Source: Kingella denitrificans ATCC 33394
GTDB lineage: Bacteria > Pseudomonadota > Gammaproteobacteria > Burkholderiales > Neisseriaceae
NCBI RefSeq assembly: GCF_000190695.1
Contig: NZ_GL870929.1
Span: 605,890-669,889, forward strand
DNA: 64,000 nucleotides
Reading direction: 5' to 3'
A program made the position numbers and the translations under genes. Under the pieces are notes generated by a model. That model was not told the DNA's origin and made no database searches. It saw nothing but the letters and a program-made list of their open reading frames with translations. Below, piece after piece: positions 33,769 to 42,315 of this stretch (its first letter is position 1; each line of letters opens with the position of its first letter).

Positions 33769-34551
33769 TTATCCGTTCATGCCGCCGAAAGATATTTCTT
33801 TGTCTTCGTCCACTTCGATGGTGAGTGTGTGTCCGCCGAAATAATCGGGCTGTTCGGTGGATAAATCGATACTGAAATCGCTGACGGTTTTGTCGTCAAA
33901 ATCCACCCATAGGGATATACCGGATAGGCGGATGCTGTTAATGACGGCCTGCCTGTCCATTTCGGCAGTCAAAACCGTGCCGTCATACAGGACGGCTTTG
34001 CCTTTTTGTGCGATTTCTTGTGCGGCCCAATCGTTGAACACATCGACAAAATCTTCGTAATCAAGTGCGAAATCAATCATCTTTTTGCGGTTCTTTTCAA
34101 TCCATTTCAGCACCGCTTCAATCTTTTTATACGGGATTTTGTTTTTGAATAGTTTTTCCACGGCGGCGGGGTCGTAAAGCGCGTCTTCGTCGCCGTCGTA
34201 TTCGTCTAATAATTCGTCAGCATCCAGCACGACGGGGACGGTGTTGCCCCAAAGCGTTGCTTCGGCAACCAAGCCGTCATATCCGTCTGACAAGGCAAAG
34301 CGTTGTTGCAGCAGGACTTCCGCAGGGGCTTTGGGCTGCGGTGTTTCACCCGGCGCGGCATAGCCTTTGGCTTTTTTGGATTGGATGAGTTTGGTGGCAT
34401 CTTTTTCGCATTCTTCCGCGCTGGCGAAAGATTTGGTTTTGCTCTGCCCTTTCGTGCCGATGCGCCCGAAGGTAACCGTGTGGCTGTTGCCGTCTATATC
34501 GATTTGCCAGAATTTTTCGGATTGCTCATCGCGGTATTCCAAATATGTCAT
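33769..34551 (-). CDS. WGR-domain protein of unknown function
   Basis: The protein has 260 residues. The N-terminal WGR domain (about residues 1-65) contains SEKFWQIDIDGNSHTVTFGRIGTKGQ, a fold that binds nucleic-acid ends in PARPs and occurs in bacterial regulators. A linker with PGETPQPKAPAEVL follows. The C-terminal part (about 165-260) is acidic with many Asp residues (VDFDDKTVSDFSIDL). ATG at 34551 with upstream GGAG was chosen; ATG at 34566 would add five residues. The catalytic or binding partner is unknown. Confidence 0.8.
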   Translation of the reverse strand: MTYLEYRDEQSEKFWQIDIDGNSHTVTFGRIGTKGQSKTKSFASAEECEKDATKLIQSKKAKGYAAPGETPQPKAPAEVLLQQRFALSDGYDGLVAEATLWGNTVPVVLDADELLDEYDGDEDALYDPAAVEKLFKNKIPYKKIEAVLKWIEKNRKKMIDFALDYEDFVDVFNDWAAQEIAQKGKAVLYDGTVLTAEMDRQAVINSIRLSGISLWVDFDDKTVSDFSIDLSTEQPDYFGGHTLTIEVDEDKEISFGGMNG

Positions 34552-34579
34552 CCAATCAGTCTCCATTTATTTTGAAAAA

Positions 34580-34610
34580 GTGCAGGCTGCTTTTTTCAGG
34601 CAGCCTGCAC
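34580..34610. terminator. Tight inverted DUS pair between ybiT and the WGR gene
   Basis: The 11-base arms GTGCAGGCTGC and GCAGCCTGCAC enclose only 9 bases, making one of the strongest hairpins in the window. It lies 5 bases after the ybiT stop. Confidence 0.75.
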
Positions 34611-34615
34611 GTGTC

Positions 34616-36241
34616 TTACTCAATCCCTTTTTTCGCCAGATAGCTCTCGTAATCGCCCAGATAATATTCATATCCGCCTTTGCCGTCCAGCTCGATAATC
34701 TGCGTGGCGAGCGATGAAACAAACTGGCGGTCGTGCGACACGAAAATCAGCGTGCCTTTGTATTTTTCCAGCGCCATGTTCAGCGATTCGATGCTTTCCA
34801 TGTCCATGTGGTTGGTGGGCTCGTCCATAATCAGCACGTTGGGGCGCAACAGCAGCAGTTTGCCGTAGAGCATGCGGCCTTTTTCGCCGCCGGAGAGCAC
34901 TTTCACTTTCTTCACCACGTCGTTGCTGCCGAACAGCAGACGGCCGAGCGTTCCGCGAATCACTTGTTCGTCGTCGCCTTCCTGGCCCCATTGGCGCATC
35001 CATTCGGTCAAATCCATGTCCACGTCAAAGTCGTTTTCGTGGTCTTGCGGGTAGTAGCCGATGGTGGCTTTTTCCGCCCATTTGATGCAGCCTGCATCGG
35101 GTTTTATGTCGGACAGTTTTTCGTCAAACGCGCCGGCCAGCAGTTTCAGCAGGGTGGATTTGCCCGCGCCGTTCGGGCCGATGATGGCGAGGCGTTGTCC
35201 GGCTTCCAGAATATAAGACAGTTTTTCAAACAGGGTTTTATCAAATGATTTGGCCAGGTTTTCCACTTCCACGGCTTGGCGGTGCAGCTTGTTTTTCTCG
35301 TCGGTTTCAAAGCGGATATACGGGTTTTGGCGGGTGGAGGGTTTCACTTCCACCATTTCTGCTTTGATTTTGTCGGCCTGTTTCAGACGGCTGGTGGCTT
35401 GGCGGGCTTTGGATTTGTTGGCGGAGAAGCGTGCCACAAATTCTTGCAGTTCCTGTAATTTTTCTTTGGCTTTGGCGTTGTCTTTCAGCGCACGCTCGCG
35501 GGATTGGGCGGAGGCGAGCATGTAGTCGTCGTAGTTGCCGGGGTAAACGGTGATGGTGTTGTAGTCCAAATCCGCCATGTGGGTGCAGACTTCGTTCAGG
35601 AAGTGGCGGTCGTGGCTGATGATAATCATGGTGCTGTCGTATTGGTTCAGCACGCCTTCCAGCCAGCGGATGGTGTTGATGTCCAAGTTGTTGGTCGGCT
35701 CGTCCAAGAGCAGCACGTCGGGTTTGGAGAACAGAGCTTGCGCCAGCAGCACGCGCAGCTTGAAGCCGGGTGCGACTTCCGCCATGGTGGCGTTGTGCAG
35801 TTCTTCGGCAATGCCCACGCCGCTCAACAGTTCGGCGGCGCGCGCTTCGGCGGTGTAGCCGTCGTATTCGGCGAACTTAGCTTCCAATTCGGCGGCGTGC
35901 ATATAGTCTTCTTCGGTGGCTTCGGGATTGGCGTAAATTGCGTCGCGCTCGGTCATCGCCGCCCACATTTCGGTGTGCCCCATCAGCACCACGTCCAGCA
36001 CGCGCATGTCTTCGTAGGCAAACTGGTCTTGGCGCAGCTTGCCCAAGCGCACGCCGTGTTCAATCGCCACTTCGCCGCTGGTCTGCTCCAAATCGCCGCC
36101 CAAAATCTTCATGAAGGTGGATTTGCCCGAACCGTTCGCGCCGATAAGGCCGTAGCGGTTGCCTTCGCCGAATTTGACGGAGACGTTTTCAAACAGCGGC
36201 TTCGCGCCGAACTGCATGGTGATGTTGTTGGTGGAAATCAT
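34616..36241 (-). CDS. ybiT: ABC-F family ATPase YbiT
   Basis: The 541-residue protein has two ABC ATPase domains and no membrane segment. Walker A motifs are GANGSGKST (about residue 36) and GPNGAGKST (about 350). The second signature motif is intact (LSGGEKGR), and both Walker B motifs (LLLDEPTNNLD, LIMDEPTNHMD) are present. The linker (about 245-305, rich in Lys, Ala and Gln) is the P-site tRNA interaction motif region. It acts on ribosomes to relieve stalling. ATG at 36241 was chosen; the frame runs 28 codons upstream without homology. Confidence 0.92.
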   Translation of the reverse strand: MISTNNITMQFGAKPLFENVSVKFGEGNRYGLIGANGSGKSTFMKILGGDLEQTSGEVAIEHGVRLGKLRQDQFAYEDMRVLDVVLMGHTEMWAAMTERDAIYANPEATEEDYMHAAELEAKFAEYDGYTAEARAAELLSGVGIAEELHNATMAEVAPGFKLRVLLAQALFSKPDVLLLDEPTNNLDINTIRWLEGVLNQYDSTMIIISHDRHFLNEVCTHMADLDYNTITVYPGNYDDYMLASAQSRERALKDNAKAKEKLQELQEFVARFSANKSKARQATSRLKQADKIKAEMVEVKPSTRQNPYIRFETDEKNKLHRQAVEVENLAKSFDKTLFEKLSYILEAGQRLAIIGPNGAGKSTLLKLLAGAFDEKLSDIKPDAGCIKWAEKATIGYYPQDHENDFDVDMDLTEWMRQWGQEGDDEQVIRGTLGRLLFGSNDVVKKVKVLSGGEKGRMLYGKLLLLRPNVLIMDEPTNHMDMESIESLNMALEKYKGTLIFVSHDRQFVSSLATQIIELDGKGGYEYYLGDYESYLAKKGIE

Positions 36242-36324
36242 GGCTATTTTCCTAATATGCAAAAATTTAAAAATGGGGCGGATTGTAGCACAAAACGGGG
36301 GTGCAGGCTGCCTGCACGCCCGCA

Positions 36325-36606
36325 TTAACGCGATGGGCGGTATTCCTGCCGTATCGAAATGCCGCGCGGCGCGTCTTTCATGGAACCTAGAAGATACGGC
36401 AGTGTGGCCAGCGCCAACATAAAGCCGATCAAATAAAATTCAAACATGCGGTCTTGCCGATACAAATAATACAAAACCGCATAATAAACAGAGGCATAAC
36501 CTGCCACCGGCAGCACGCCGCGCCAATGGGAATGCGACGACAAATGGAACAGCACGAAAACCCAAACGAATCAATTCAGCACTTTCAAGAGTTCCGACAT
36601 CGGCAT
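36325..36606 (-). pseudogene. Small membrane protein gene with an in-frame TGA
   Basis: From ATG at 36606 the frame reads MPMSELLKVLN, then TGA at codon 12 (36571-36573), then continues FVWVFVLFHLSSHSHWRG and two more hydrophobic segments (YYAVLYYLY, FEFYLIGFMLALATLPYLLG) to a stop at 36325. With TGG instead of TGA the protein would have 93 residues and about three helices, so a single base change is likely. A shorter product starting at 36555 is possible. No family recognised. Confidence 0.6.
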
Positions 36607-36642
36607 TGTGATTTCCCCTTGTCATGGAATCCCGGCATGGGC

Positions 36643-36687
36643 AAAAGCAGCCTGCACTTCCGTTTTCCAAAGTGCAGGCTGCTTTTT
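36643..36687. terminator. Inverted DUS pair downstream of the envC-like gene
   Basis: Arms at about 36643-36657 and 36672-36686, 5 bases beyond the stop on the minus strand. Confidence 0.75.
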
Positions 36688-36691
36688 GGGT

Positions 36692-37903
36692 TTACCGCAC
36701 CCACGAGCGCGGGTTAATCGTTTGATTATGATAGCGCAATTCAAAATACAGGCCTTGTTCGCCCGCCGGCAGCGTGCCGCTGGTGCCGATGCTCTGCCGT
36801 GCCGATACGCGGCTGCCGTTACCCACCGCCACTTGGCTCAGGCCGGTATAAACCGACATATAGCCGTCGCCGTGGTCGATGATGACGGTGTTGCCATAAC
36901 CCGGCAGGCTGGCGGCATACGATACACGCCCTGCGGCAATGCTGTGTACGGGTGCAGGCTGCGTGGCGATGAACAGCCCGCGCCATGTGCCGCCGGTTTC
37001 ACGCTGTCCGCCGTAGCTGCCTGCCACACGGCCGCTCACGGGCATGGGCAGCCGTCCTTGTTGCCCGCCCACATTGGCGTGGGTCTCTGCCGCCAAAGAT
37101 TCATTGGGGCGCAACTGCTTGTCTTCGCGGGTCAAATTGCCTTGCGCCGTATCCGACGGCTGCCGGTTTTGACGGTTGCGGATGCCGGCAATCACGTTGT
37201 TCAAGCCCTGCTCTTCGCGGCGCAGGCGTGCCAACCGTTCGCGGTGTTCGGCAATTTCCTGATTCAGCTCGCGGCTGCCTTCAAGGGCGCGGCTGTTGCT
37301 CTGCCCCAAGCGCTGCATTTTCTGCTCCTGCTCTTCGGTCAGCCGTTGCAGCTTGGCCAGCTCTTCATTGACGGCGGCCTGCTGTTGCGCCAGCTGCGCC
37401 TGCTGTTCTGCCAGCCTGCGGATGACTTGTTCGTTGGCGCGGTTGATGTGGCGCGTGTAGGTCAGGAAGCGGCTTTTCTGGTTGGCATCGGCGTTTTTCA
37501 GAAACAGAATCACGGCGCTGGGCTGCCGGTTGCGGTAATTGCCGGACAGCAGGCGGGCGATTTGCGCTTTGGTGCTGGTGATGTCGGCTTGCAGGCGCGT
37601 CAGTTCGGCTTGCAGGTTTTTCAGCTTCTGCCATGTGGCTTCTTGGCGGCGCGTGAGCCGTGCCAGTTCGCGCCGTGCGGCTTCCAGTTCGGCTTTTGCC
37701 CGTGCCAGTGCCTGCTGCGCGCGGCGGTGTGCAGCCTGCCGGTCAGCCAAGCGTTTTTCGGTTTCGCTTATCGCGCGGCGGATGTTGTCCAACTGCGTAT
37801 TGTCCGACTGCGACTGCGCTTGCGGCTGCGGTTCGGGCTCGGCGCGCGCGGGGGCGATGGCGAGCAGTGCGGCAATGCAGGCAAAATAAACCTTGTTTTT
37901 CAT
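36692..37903 (-). CDS. envC: EnvC-like murein hydrolase activator (degenerate LytM)
   Basis: The 403-residue protein has a signal peptide (MKNKVYFACIAALLAIAPARA), a long coiled-coil region (about 35-270, dense in Arg, Gln, Ala and Glu) and a C-terminal M23/LytM domain (about 295-403). The zinc-ligand positions are not conserved: the usual HxGxD site reads TWRGLFIAT, while IIDHGDGY and LYFELRYH remain. This matches EnvC, which does not cut peptidoglycan itself but activates amidases at the division septum. ATG at 37903 was chosen; the longer frame starts in a DUS. Confidence 0.87.
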   Translation of the reverse strand: MKNKVYFACIAALLAIAPARAEPEPQPQAQSQSDNTQLDNIRRAISETEKRLADRQAAHRRAQQALARAKAELEAARRELARLTRRQEATWQKLKNLQAELTRLQADITSTKAQIARLLSGNYRNRQPSAVILFLKNADANQKSRFLTYTRHINRANEQVIRRLAEQQAQLAQQQAAVNEELAKLQRLTEEQEQKMQRLGQSNSRALEGSRELNQEIAEHRERLARLRREEQGLNNVIAGIRNRQNRQPSDTAQGNLTREDKQLRPNESLAAETHANVGGQQGRLPMPVSGRVAGSYGGQRETGGTWRGLFIATQPAPVHSIAAGRVSYAASLPGYGNTVIIDHGDGYMSVYTGLSQVAVGNGSRVSARQSIGTSGTLPAGEQGLYFELRYHNQTINPRSWVR

Positions 37904-37938
37904 ACCGGTTTGTATCCCAAATTCAATTTGATGTGCCA

Positions 37939-37986
37939 CAAAGCAGCCTGCACTTTGCATGTTCCGAAAGTGCAGGCTGCTTTTTT
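37939..37986. terminator. Inverted DUS pair between the ydgA-like and envC-like genes
   Basis: Arms at about 37939-37953 and 37970-37984 with a T-run on the minus-strand side of the ydgA-like gene. Confidence 0.75.
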
Positions 37987-37990
37987 CTGT

Positions 37991-39574
37991 TTAGTGCCCT
38001 GAAGCTGCCGATGCGTGCGGTGCGCTGGCCGGCCCGTCTTCCAATCCGGCAAACAGGTCTTCGTCGGACGGTGCTTGGAAGGCTTTGCCGTTCAGCTGGA
38101 TGCGGTTGTCGGCGATGTTCAACTGCGTCTGTACCATGCCGTTTTCGCGGGTGATATAGCCTTCTTGGGTCATCGTGTCGAGCGTTTGCCGTGTCAGCAC
38201 GCGGATGGTGTCGGCAATTTCCTGCTGTTCCTGCTGGTTGGTGGGGTCTTCCACGGTGAACAGGCTGCGTGTCTGCTGCACGGCGAAGTTTTCAATCAGT
38301 TTTTGCGACACGTCCAAATTCAGCTGCGCTTTGAGCTTCGCCATGAACGCGGGCAGGCTGTTCAAATCGCTCTGCACCAGTTGGTTCAGCTGCAGGCTGC
38401 CTGTGGCGCGGAAACGCCCGTTCGGCGTGGTCAAATCAAACTCGCGCACTTGGAACACGGGGTTGTTGGTGAAAATGCCCAAACCTTCTTGGCGCACGGC
38501 GGCCAGTGCCGCTTCGCGCTGTTTCTCTTCGGGCAGTGCTTGGGCGGTAATCGCCTGCCAGCGTTTTTTCAGCGCGTTCAAACTATCGGCATGCAGGTGT
38601 TCTGCGGCAATGTAAATATTGAGCGGGCCGTATGTATCCGCGCCGTAATGCAGTTTGTCGAAACGGAACTGGCCTTCGGAGTTGATGAAGCCTTGGGTCG
38701 GCTCGCTGGTTTTGGTGTTGTACTGCACGTTTTCCACCACGATTTTGTCGGGCGTTACCGTGCCGTTGGGATTGATGAACGCGCCAATCTGCAAATCGCT
38801 GACCATGTTAATCAGTTCGTTGATTTTCAGATTGTAATTGACCTTGTCTTTCCACACGAATTCGGCGCGTGCCAGCTGGGTTTGCGACGAACCCAGCGCG
38901 ATTTGCGGATTGCTGGCGGAATAGCTTTCGCTGACCAGCTGCCAGTTTTCCAGTTGCAGGCTGCCTTTGTCGGCCAGCACGGCTTTAAACAGCGGGGCTT
39001 TGAATTCGGTCGTGTAATGCGCGAACGCATTGGCATATTTCACCTGCCCGCTCAAACCGCGCCAATCCAGCTTGATGCCGGACAGTTCTTCATATTCGAA
39101 CGGGGCAATCTGTATTTCCATAGCACCGCTGCCGTCCAGCGCAATCACGTTGCGGATGCGCAGCGGTTTTTGTTCGCCGAAGAAGCGTGCCAGTGTTTTC
39201 TGCACTTCGTCGTCATACACAAATTCGGTTTCCACCACCGCGCGCACGGGTTTGGCACCGTCGGCGAACGGATGGTGGTGCACGTGGTTAATCATGGTGA
39301 TGGGTTTGGACAACACGGCGCGCAGATTGTCGGGCAGCTGTTTGCCCAAATTGCTCAACACTTGCGGATGGAAGCGCAAAACGGTTTTTTCGGTCGATTC
39401 CAGCCAGCCTTGTTCGTATTCGTGCGATACGACTTCAAACAGGAAGGTTTCCGCCAAAATGCGGTGCTGGATTTCCAAACTCTGCTTGGCTTGGGTGCCC
39501 AGATAATGCGGGGTGCCAACGCCGGCGGCCGCCACCAAAACGGCAGTCGTGCTGCCCAATAGCATCTTTTTCAT
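37991..39574 (-). CDS. YdgA-like protein (DUF945)
   Basis: The 527-residue protein starts MKKMLLGSTTAVLVAAAGVG, an N-terminal membrane anchor or signal. The repeated beta-rich body has FLFEVVSHEYEQGWLESTEKTVLRF, the conserved YEQG-W-S pattern of DUF945/YdgA. Family members are periplasmic or membrane-bound and of unknown role. Several uptake-sequence-derived stretches are in frame, for example GSLQL. The C-terminus ends in an Ala/Ser/His-rich tail. Start at 39574 is preferred to the ATG three codons downstream. Confidence 0.85.
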   Translation of the reverse strand: MKKMLLGSTTAVLVAAAGVGTPHYLGTQAKQSLEIQHRILAETFLFEVVSHEYEQGWLESTEKTVLRFHPQVLSNLGKQLPDNLRAVLSKPITMINHVHHHPFADGAKPVRAVVETEFVYDDEVQKTLARFFGEQKPLRIRNVIALDGSGAMEIQIAPFEYEELSGIKLDWRGLSGQVKYANAFAHYTTEFKAPLFKAVLADKGSLQLENWQLVSESYSASNPQIALGSSQTQLARAEFVWKDKVNYNLKINELINMVSDLQIGAFINPNGTVTPDKIVVENVQYNTKTSEPTQGFINSEGQFRFDKLHYGADTYGPLNIYIAAEHLHADSLNALKKRWQAITAQALPEEKQREAALAAVRQEGLGIFTNNPVFQVREFDLTTPNGRFRATGSLQLNQLVQSDLNSLPAFMAKLKAQLNLDVSQKLIENFAVQQTRSLFTVEDPTNQQEQQEIADTIRVLTRQTLDTMTQEGYITRENGMVQTQLNIADNRIQLNGKAFQAPSDEDLFAGLEDGPASAPHASAASGH

Positions 39575-39901
39575 GGATAATTGTCAAGACTATATATTGG
39601 TAGGAACGGCTATCATAACACAAAACCGGCGGCAGCACTTTTCGTGTGGGCGATTTAAAGCGCAACCGTGCGGCGCCGCCCGCCTGCCGACAGTGCGCAG
39701 GCTGCTTTCGGATGCGCCTTCTATTGCGGCATACCCTACCGCCCCGCCCCATGAAAAAAGCAGCCTGCACATCGGTTGCCGGGTTGCAGGCTGCTTTTTG
39801 TGCGCCAAACCCAAACGCCGCGCCTCACGGCAACGCCGAAAGCAGCCTGCACCTGCTGATTTTCTGCTAAACTCAAACCCTTTCACGCCAAAGGAGAACG
39901 C
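39575..39901. repeat. Gene-free region with four uptake-sequence copies
   Basis: No credible gene. It holds a one-mismatch DUS (GCGCAGGCTGCTTT, about 39696-39709), an inverted pair (39755-39799) and a single copy (about 39839-39853). The start-proximal part should hold the divergent promoters of the ydgA-like gene and the mutase gene. Confidence 0.7.
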
Positions 39902-41554
39902 ATGAACCCACTGCACCGCACCGCCCAAGCATGGGCCGCACAAGACCCCGATGCCGAAACCCGCGAATACGTCCAAAACCTGCTCGCCCAAGCGCAAAAC
40001 GGCGACGAAGCCGCCGAACAAACCCTGCACCGCCTGTTTGACGGCCGCATGCAGTTCGGCACCGCAGGCCTGCGCGGCGAAATCCGAGCCGGCAGCACGG
40101 GCATGAATCGCGTCTTGGTCTGCAAAGCCGCCAAAGGACTGGCTGACTACCTGTGCGACCACGACGACGCCCCTTCCATCGTCATCGGCTATGACGGGCG
40201 CAAAAACTCGTTCGCCTTCGCCAAAGACACCGCCGAAATCATGGCTGCCGCCGGTATCGAAACCCTGCTGCTGCCACGCATGATGCCCACGCCGATTCTG
40301 GCGTTCGCCATCCGCCATTTCAACACCACCGCCGGCATTATGGTCACCGCCAGCCACAACCCCGCCCAAGACAACGGCTATAAAATCTATTTGGGCAAAC
40401 AGCACGGCGGCGGGCAAATCGTACCGCCGACCGATAAAGAAATGGCGCAATACATCGACCGCGTGTTCGCCACACCCATCACCGAATTCCCCCGCAGCAG
40501 CGATTACCGCATTTTGGACGACGAAGTGGTCGATGCCTATATCGCCCAAGTCGCACCGCTGGCCGTTGCGCCCGAATGCGATTTGAATTACGTCTATACC
40601 GCGCTGCACGGCGTGGGCAAAGAAGTGCTGCTCAAAACGCTGGCCGCCGCCCGCCTGCCGCTGCCGCACATCGTTGCCGAACAGGCCGAACCCGATGCCA
40701 CCTTCCCCACCGTCGCCTTCCCCAACCCGGAAGAAAAAGGCGCGATGGATTTGGCCTTCGCATTGGCCAAACGGGAAAACGCCGAATTTATCTTGGCCAA
40801 CGACCCCGATGCCGACCGCCTTGCTGTGGCCATTCCCGACGAATCGGGCAACTGGCGCACGCTGCACGGCAATTTGGTCGGCTGCCTGCTGGCACGGCAC
40901 ATTGCCAAAAATCCGGCCACACGCAAAGGTGCGCTGGGCTGCACCATCGTTTCCACGCCGGCATTGGCGCAAATCGCCCAAAAATACGGCTTCGAACACG
41001 CCGAAACGCTGACCGGCTTCAAATACATCGCCCGCATTCCGCGCCTGGTGTTCGGCTTCGAAGAATCGCTGGGCTATCTGGTCAATCCCGACCAAGTCGG
41101 CGACAAAGACGGCATTTCCGCCGCCGTGGCGTTTTTGGATTATGTGCGCGCACTCAAAGCCAAAGGCAAAACCATTGCCGACGACATCCGCGATTTTTAT
41201 GCCGAATTCGGCGCGTTTGCCAGCGGTCAGGTTTCCATCCGCGTCCAAGCCCTGCCCGATTTGGGCAAACTGATGGACACCTTCCGCCGAAATGCGCCCG
41301 AACACATCGGCACGCGCCGCATCGTCCGCAGCAAAGATTATCTGCACGATGCCGACCCGAACAACATCCTGTCGTATTATCTGGACGACGGCAGCCGCAT
41401 GATTCTGCGCCCATCCGGCACCGAGCCGAAGCTGAAAATTTATTTGGACGTGAAAGGCGCGACCGAAGCGGATGCCGAACAAACGCTGGCCGAACTCGAC
41501 CGAGACGTGCGCGCATTACTGCGTTCGGACGCGATGGGGCGTTTGGACTGCTGA
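39902..41554 (+). CDS. Alpha-D-phosphohexomutase (PGM2-like)
   Basis: The 550-residue enzyme has the phosphoserine loop TASHNPAQDNGYK (about residue 157), the Mg site DPDADR in LANDPDADRLAVAIP, the sugar-binding loop GFEESLGY and the phosphate loop RPSGTEPK near the C-terminus. The length and FDGRMQFGTAGLRGEI N-terminus match the phosphopentomutase/phosphoglucomutase PGM2 group rather than PgmA or GlmM. It interconverts hexose or pentose 1- and 6/5-phosphates. AAAGGAGAAC precedes ATG. Confidence 0.9.
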   Translation: MNPLHRTAQAWAAQDPDAETREYVQNLLAQAQNGDEAAEQTLHRLFDGRMQFGTAGLRGEIRAGSTGMNRVLVCKAAKGLADYLCDHDDAPSIVIGYDGRKNSFAFAKDTAEIMAAAGIETLLLPRMMPTPILAFAIRHFNTTAGIMVTASHNPAQDNGYKIYLGKQHGGGQIVPPTDKEMAQYIDRVFATPITEFPRSSDYRILDDEVVDAYIAQVAPLAVAPECDLNYVYTALHGVGKEVLLKTLAAARLPLPHIVAEQAEPDATFPTVAFPNPEEKGAMDLAFALAKRENAEFILANDPDADRLAVAIPDESGNWRTLHGNLVGCLLARHIAKNPATRKGALGCTIVSTPALAQIAQKYGFEHAETLTGFKYIARIPRLVFGFEESLGYLVNPDQVGDKDGISAAVAFLDYVRALKAKGKTIADDIRDFYAEFGAFASGQVSIRVQALPDLGKLMDTFRRNAPEHIGTRRIVRSKDYLHDADPNNILSYYLDDGSRMILRPSGTEPKLKIYLDVKGATEADAEQTLAELDRDVRALLRSDAMGRLDC

Positions 41555-41556
41555 TG

Positions 41557-41602
41557 AAAAAAGCAGCCTGCACATGCAAAAACAGGGTGCAGGCTGCTTT
41601 TC
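41557..41602. terminator. Inverted DUS pair after the phosphohexomutase gene
   Basis: Arms at about 41559-41573 and 41587-41600, starting 3 bases beyond the stop. Confidence 0.75.
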
Positions 41603-41642
41603 AAACGGTTTTTCCATCATCCCTTCATTCCGGAAACCTGAT

Positions 41643-42296
41643 ATGCACGCCCTAATCATTGGCGCAAGCGGCGCCACCGGCACATCGCTCGCCCGCCTGA
41701 TGGGCAATGACGGCCGCTATCGTAAAATCACCGCGTTCACCCGCCGCCCCATACCCGCCCCCGCAGGCACAGAGAGCAAATGGGTCAATCAGGTCGTCGA
41801 TTTCAGGCAGCCTGCAACTTGGGTGCACCTGGTGCAAGGCGACGCGGCGTTTTCCTGCTTGGGCACCACGCTCAAAACCGCAGGCAGCCAGTCCGCCCAA
41901 TTTGAAATCGACCACGACTACCAGCTTTCCTTTGCCCAAGCCGCCGCCCGAAACGGCGTGGGCGTGTTGGTGTTGGTGTCGGCCGCGCAAGCCAATACCG
42001 ACAGCCGCTTTTTCTATATGCGCATGAAAGGGCAGTTAGAAAATGCCGTCCGTGCCCTGCCCTTCGCCAAAACCGTGATTCTGCGGCCGCCCATGCTGGT
42101 GCGCGACCACTCCGACCGCCCCAGCGAAATCCTAACCGTGAAACTGCTGCGCGGCCTGAACGCCATCGGCCTGTTCCGCAGCCAAAAGCCCATGCCCACC
42201 GACACACTCGCACGCGCCATGTGCCACGCCGCCGCAGAATTTCCCGAAGGCGTGCATATTCTGGAAGCCGCCGATATTTGGCTGGCTGCACCATAA
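41643..42296 (+). CDS. NAD(P)-binding Rossmann-fold protein
   Basis: The protein has 217 residues. The N-terminal strand-loop LIIGASGATGTSLAR is a GxxGxxG dinucleotide motif. VLVLVSAAQANTDSRFFYMRMKGQLENAV contains the Ser and YxxxK-like pattern of atypical short-chain reductases. It resembles YbjT/HTATIP2-like NAD(P)H-binding proteins, whose substrates are mostly unknown. It ends 19 bases before ubiD and could be co-transcribed with it. Confidence 0.8.
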   Translation: MHALIIGASGATGTSLARLMGNDGRYRKITAFTRRPIPAPAGTESKWVNQVVDFRQPATWVHLVQGDAAFSCLGTTLKTAGSQSAQFEIDHDYQLSFAQAAARNGVGVLVLVSAAQANTDSRFFYMRMKGQLENAVRALPFAKTVILRPPMLVRDHSDRPSEILTVKLLRGLNAIGLFRSQKPMPTDTLARAMCHAAAEFPEGVHILEAADIWLAAP

Positions 42297-42315
42297 ACCC
42301 ACCCAAAGCAAAATT

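Noticed and set aside
39590..41482. 630-codon open frame antisense to the phosphohexomutase gene
   Set aside because: The real gene has all catalytic motifs; the reverse frame is a composition artefact with repetitive Gly/Val/Phe/Gln content and no domain.
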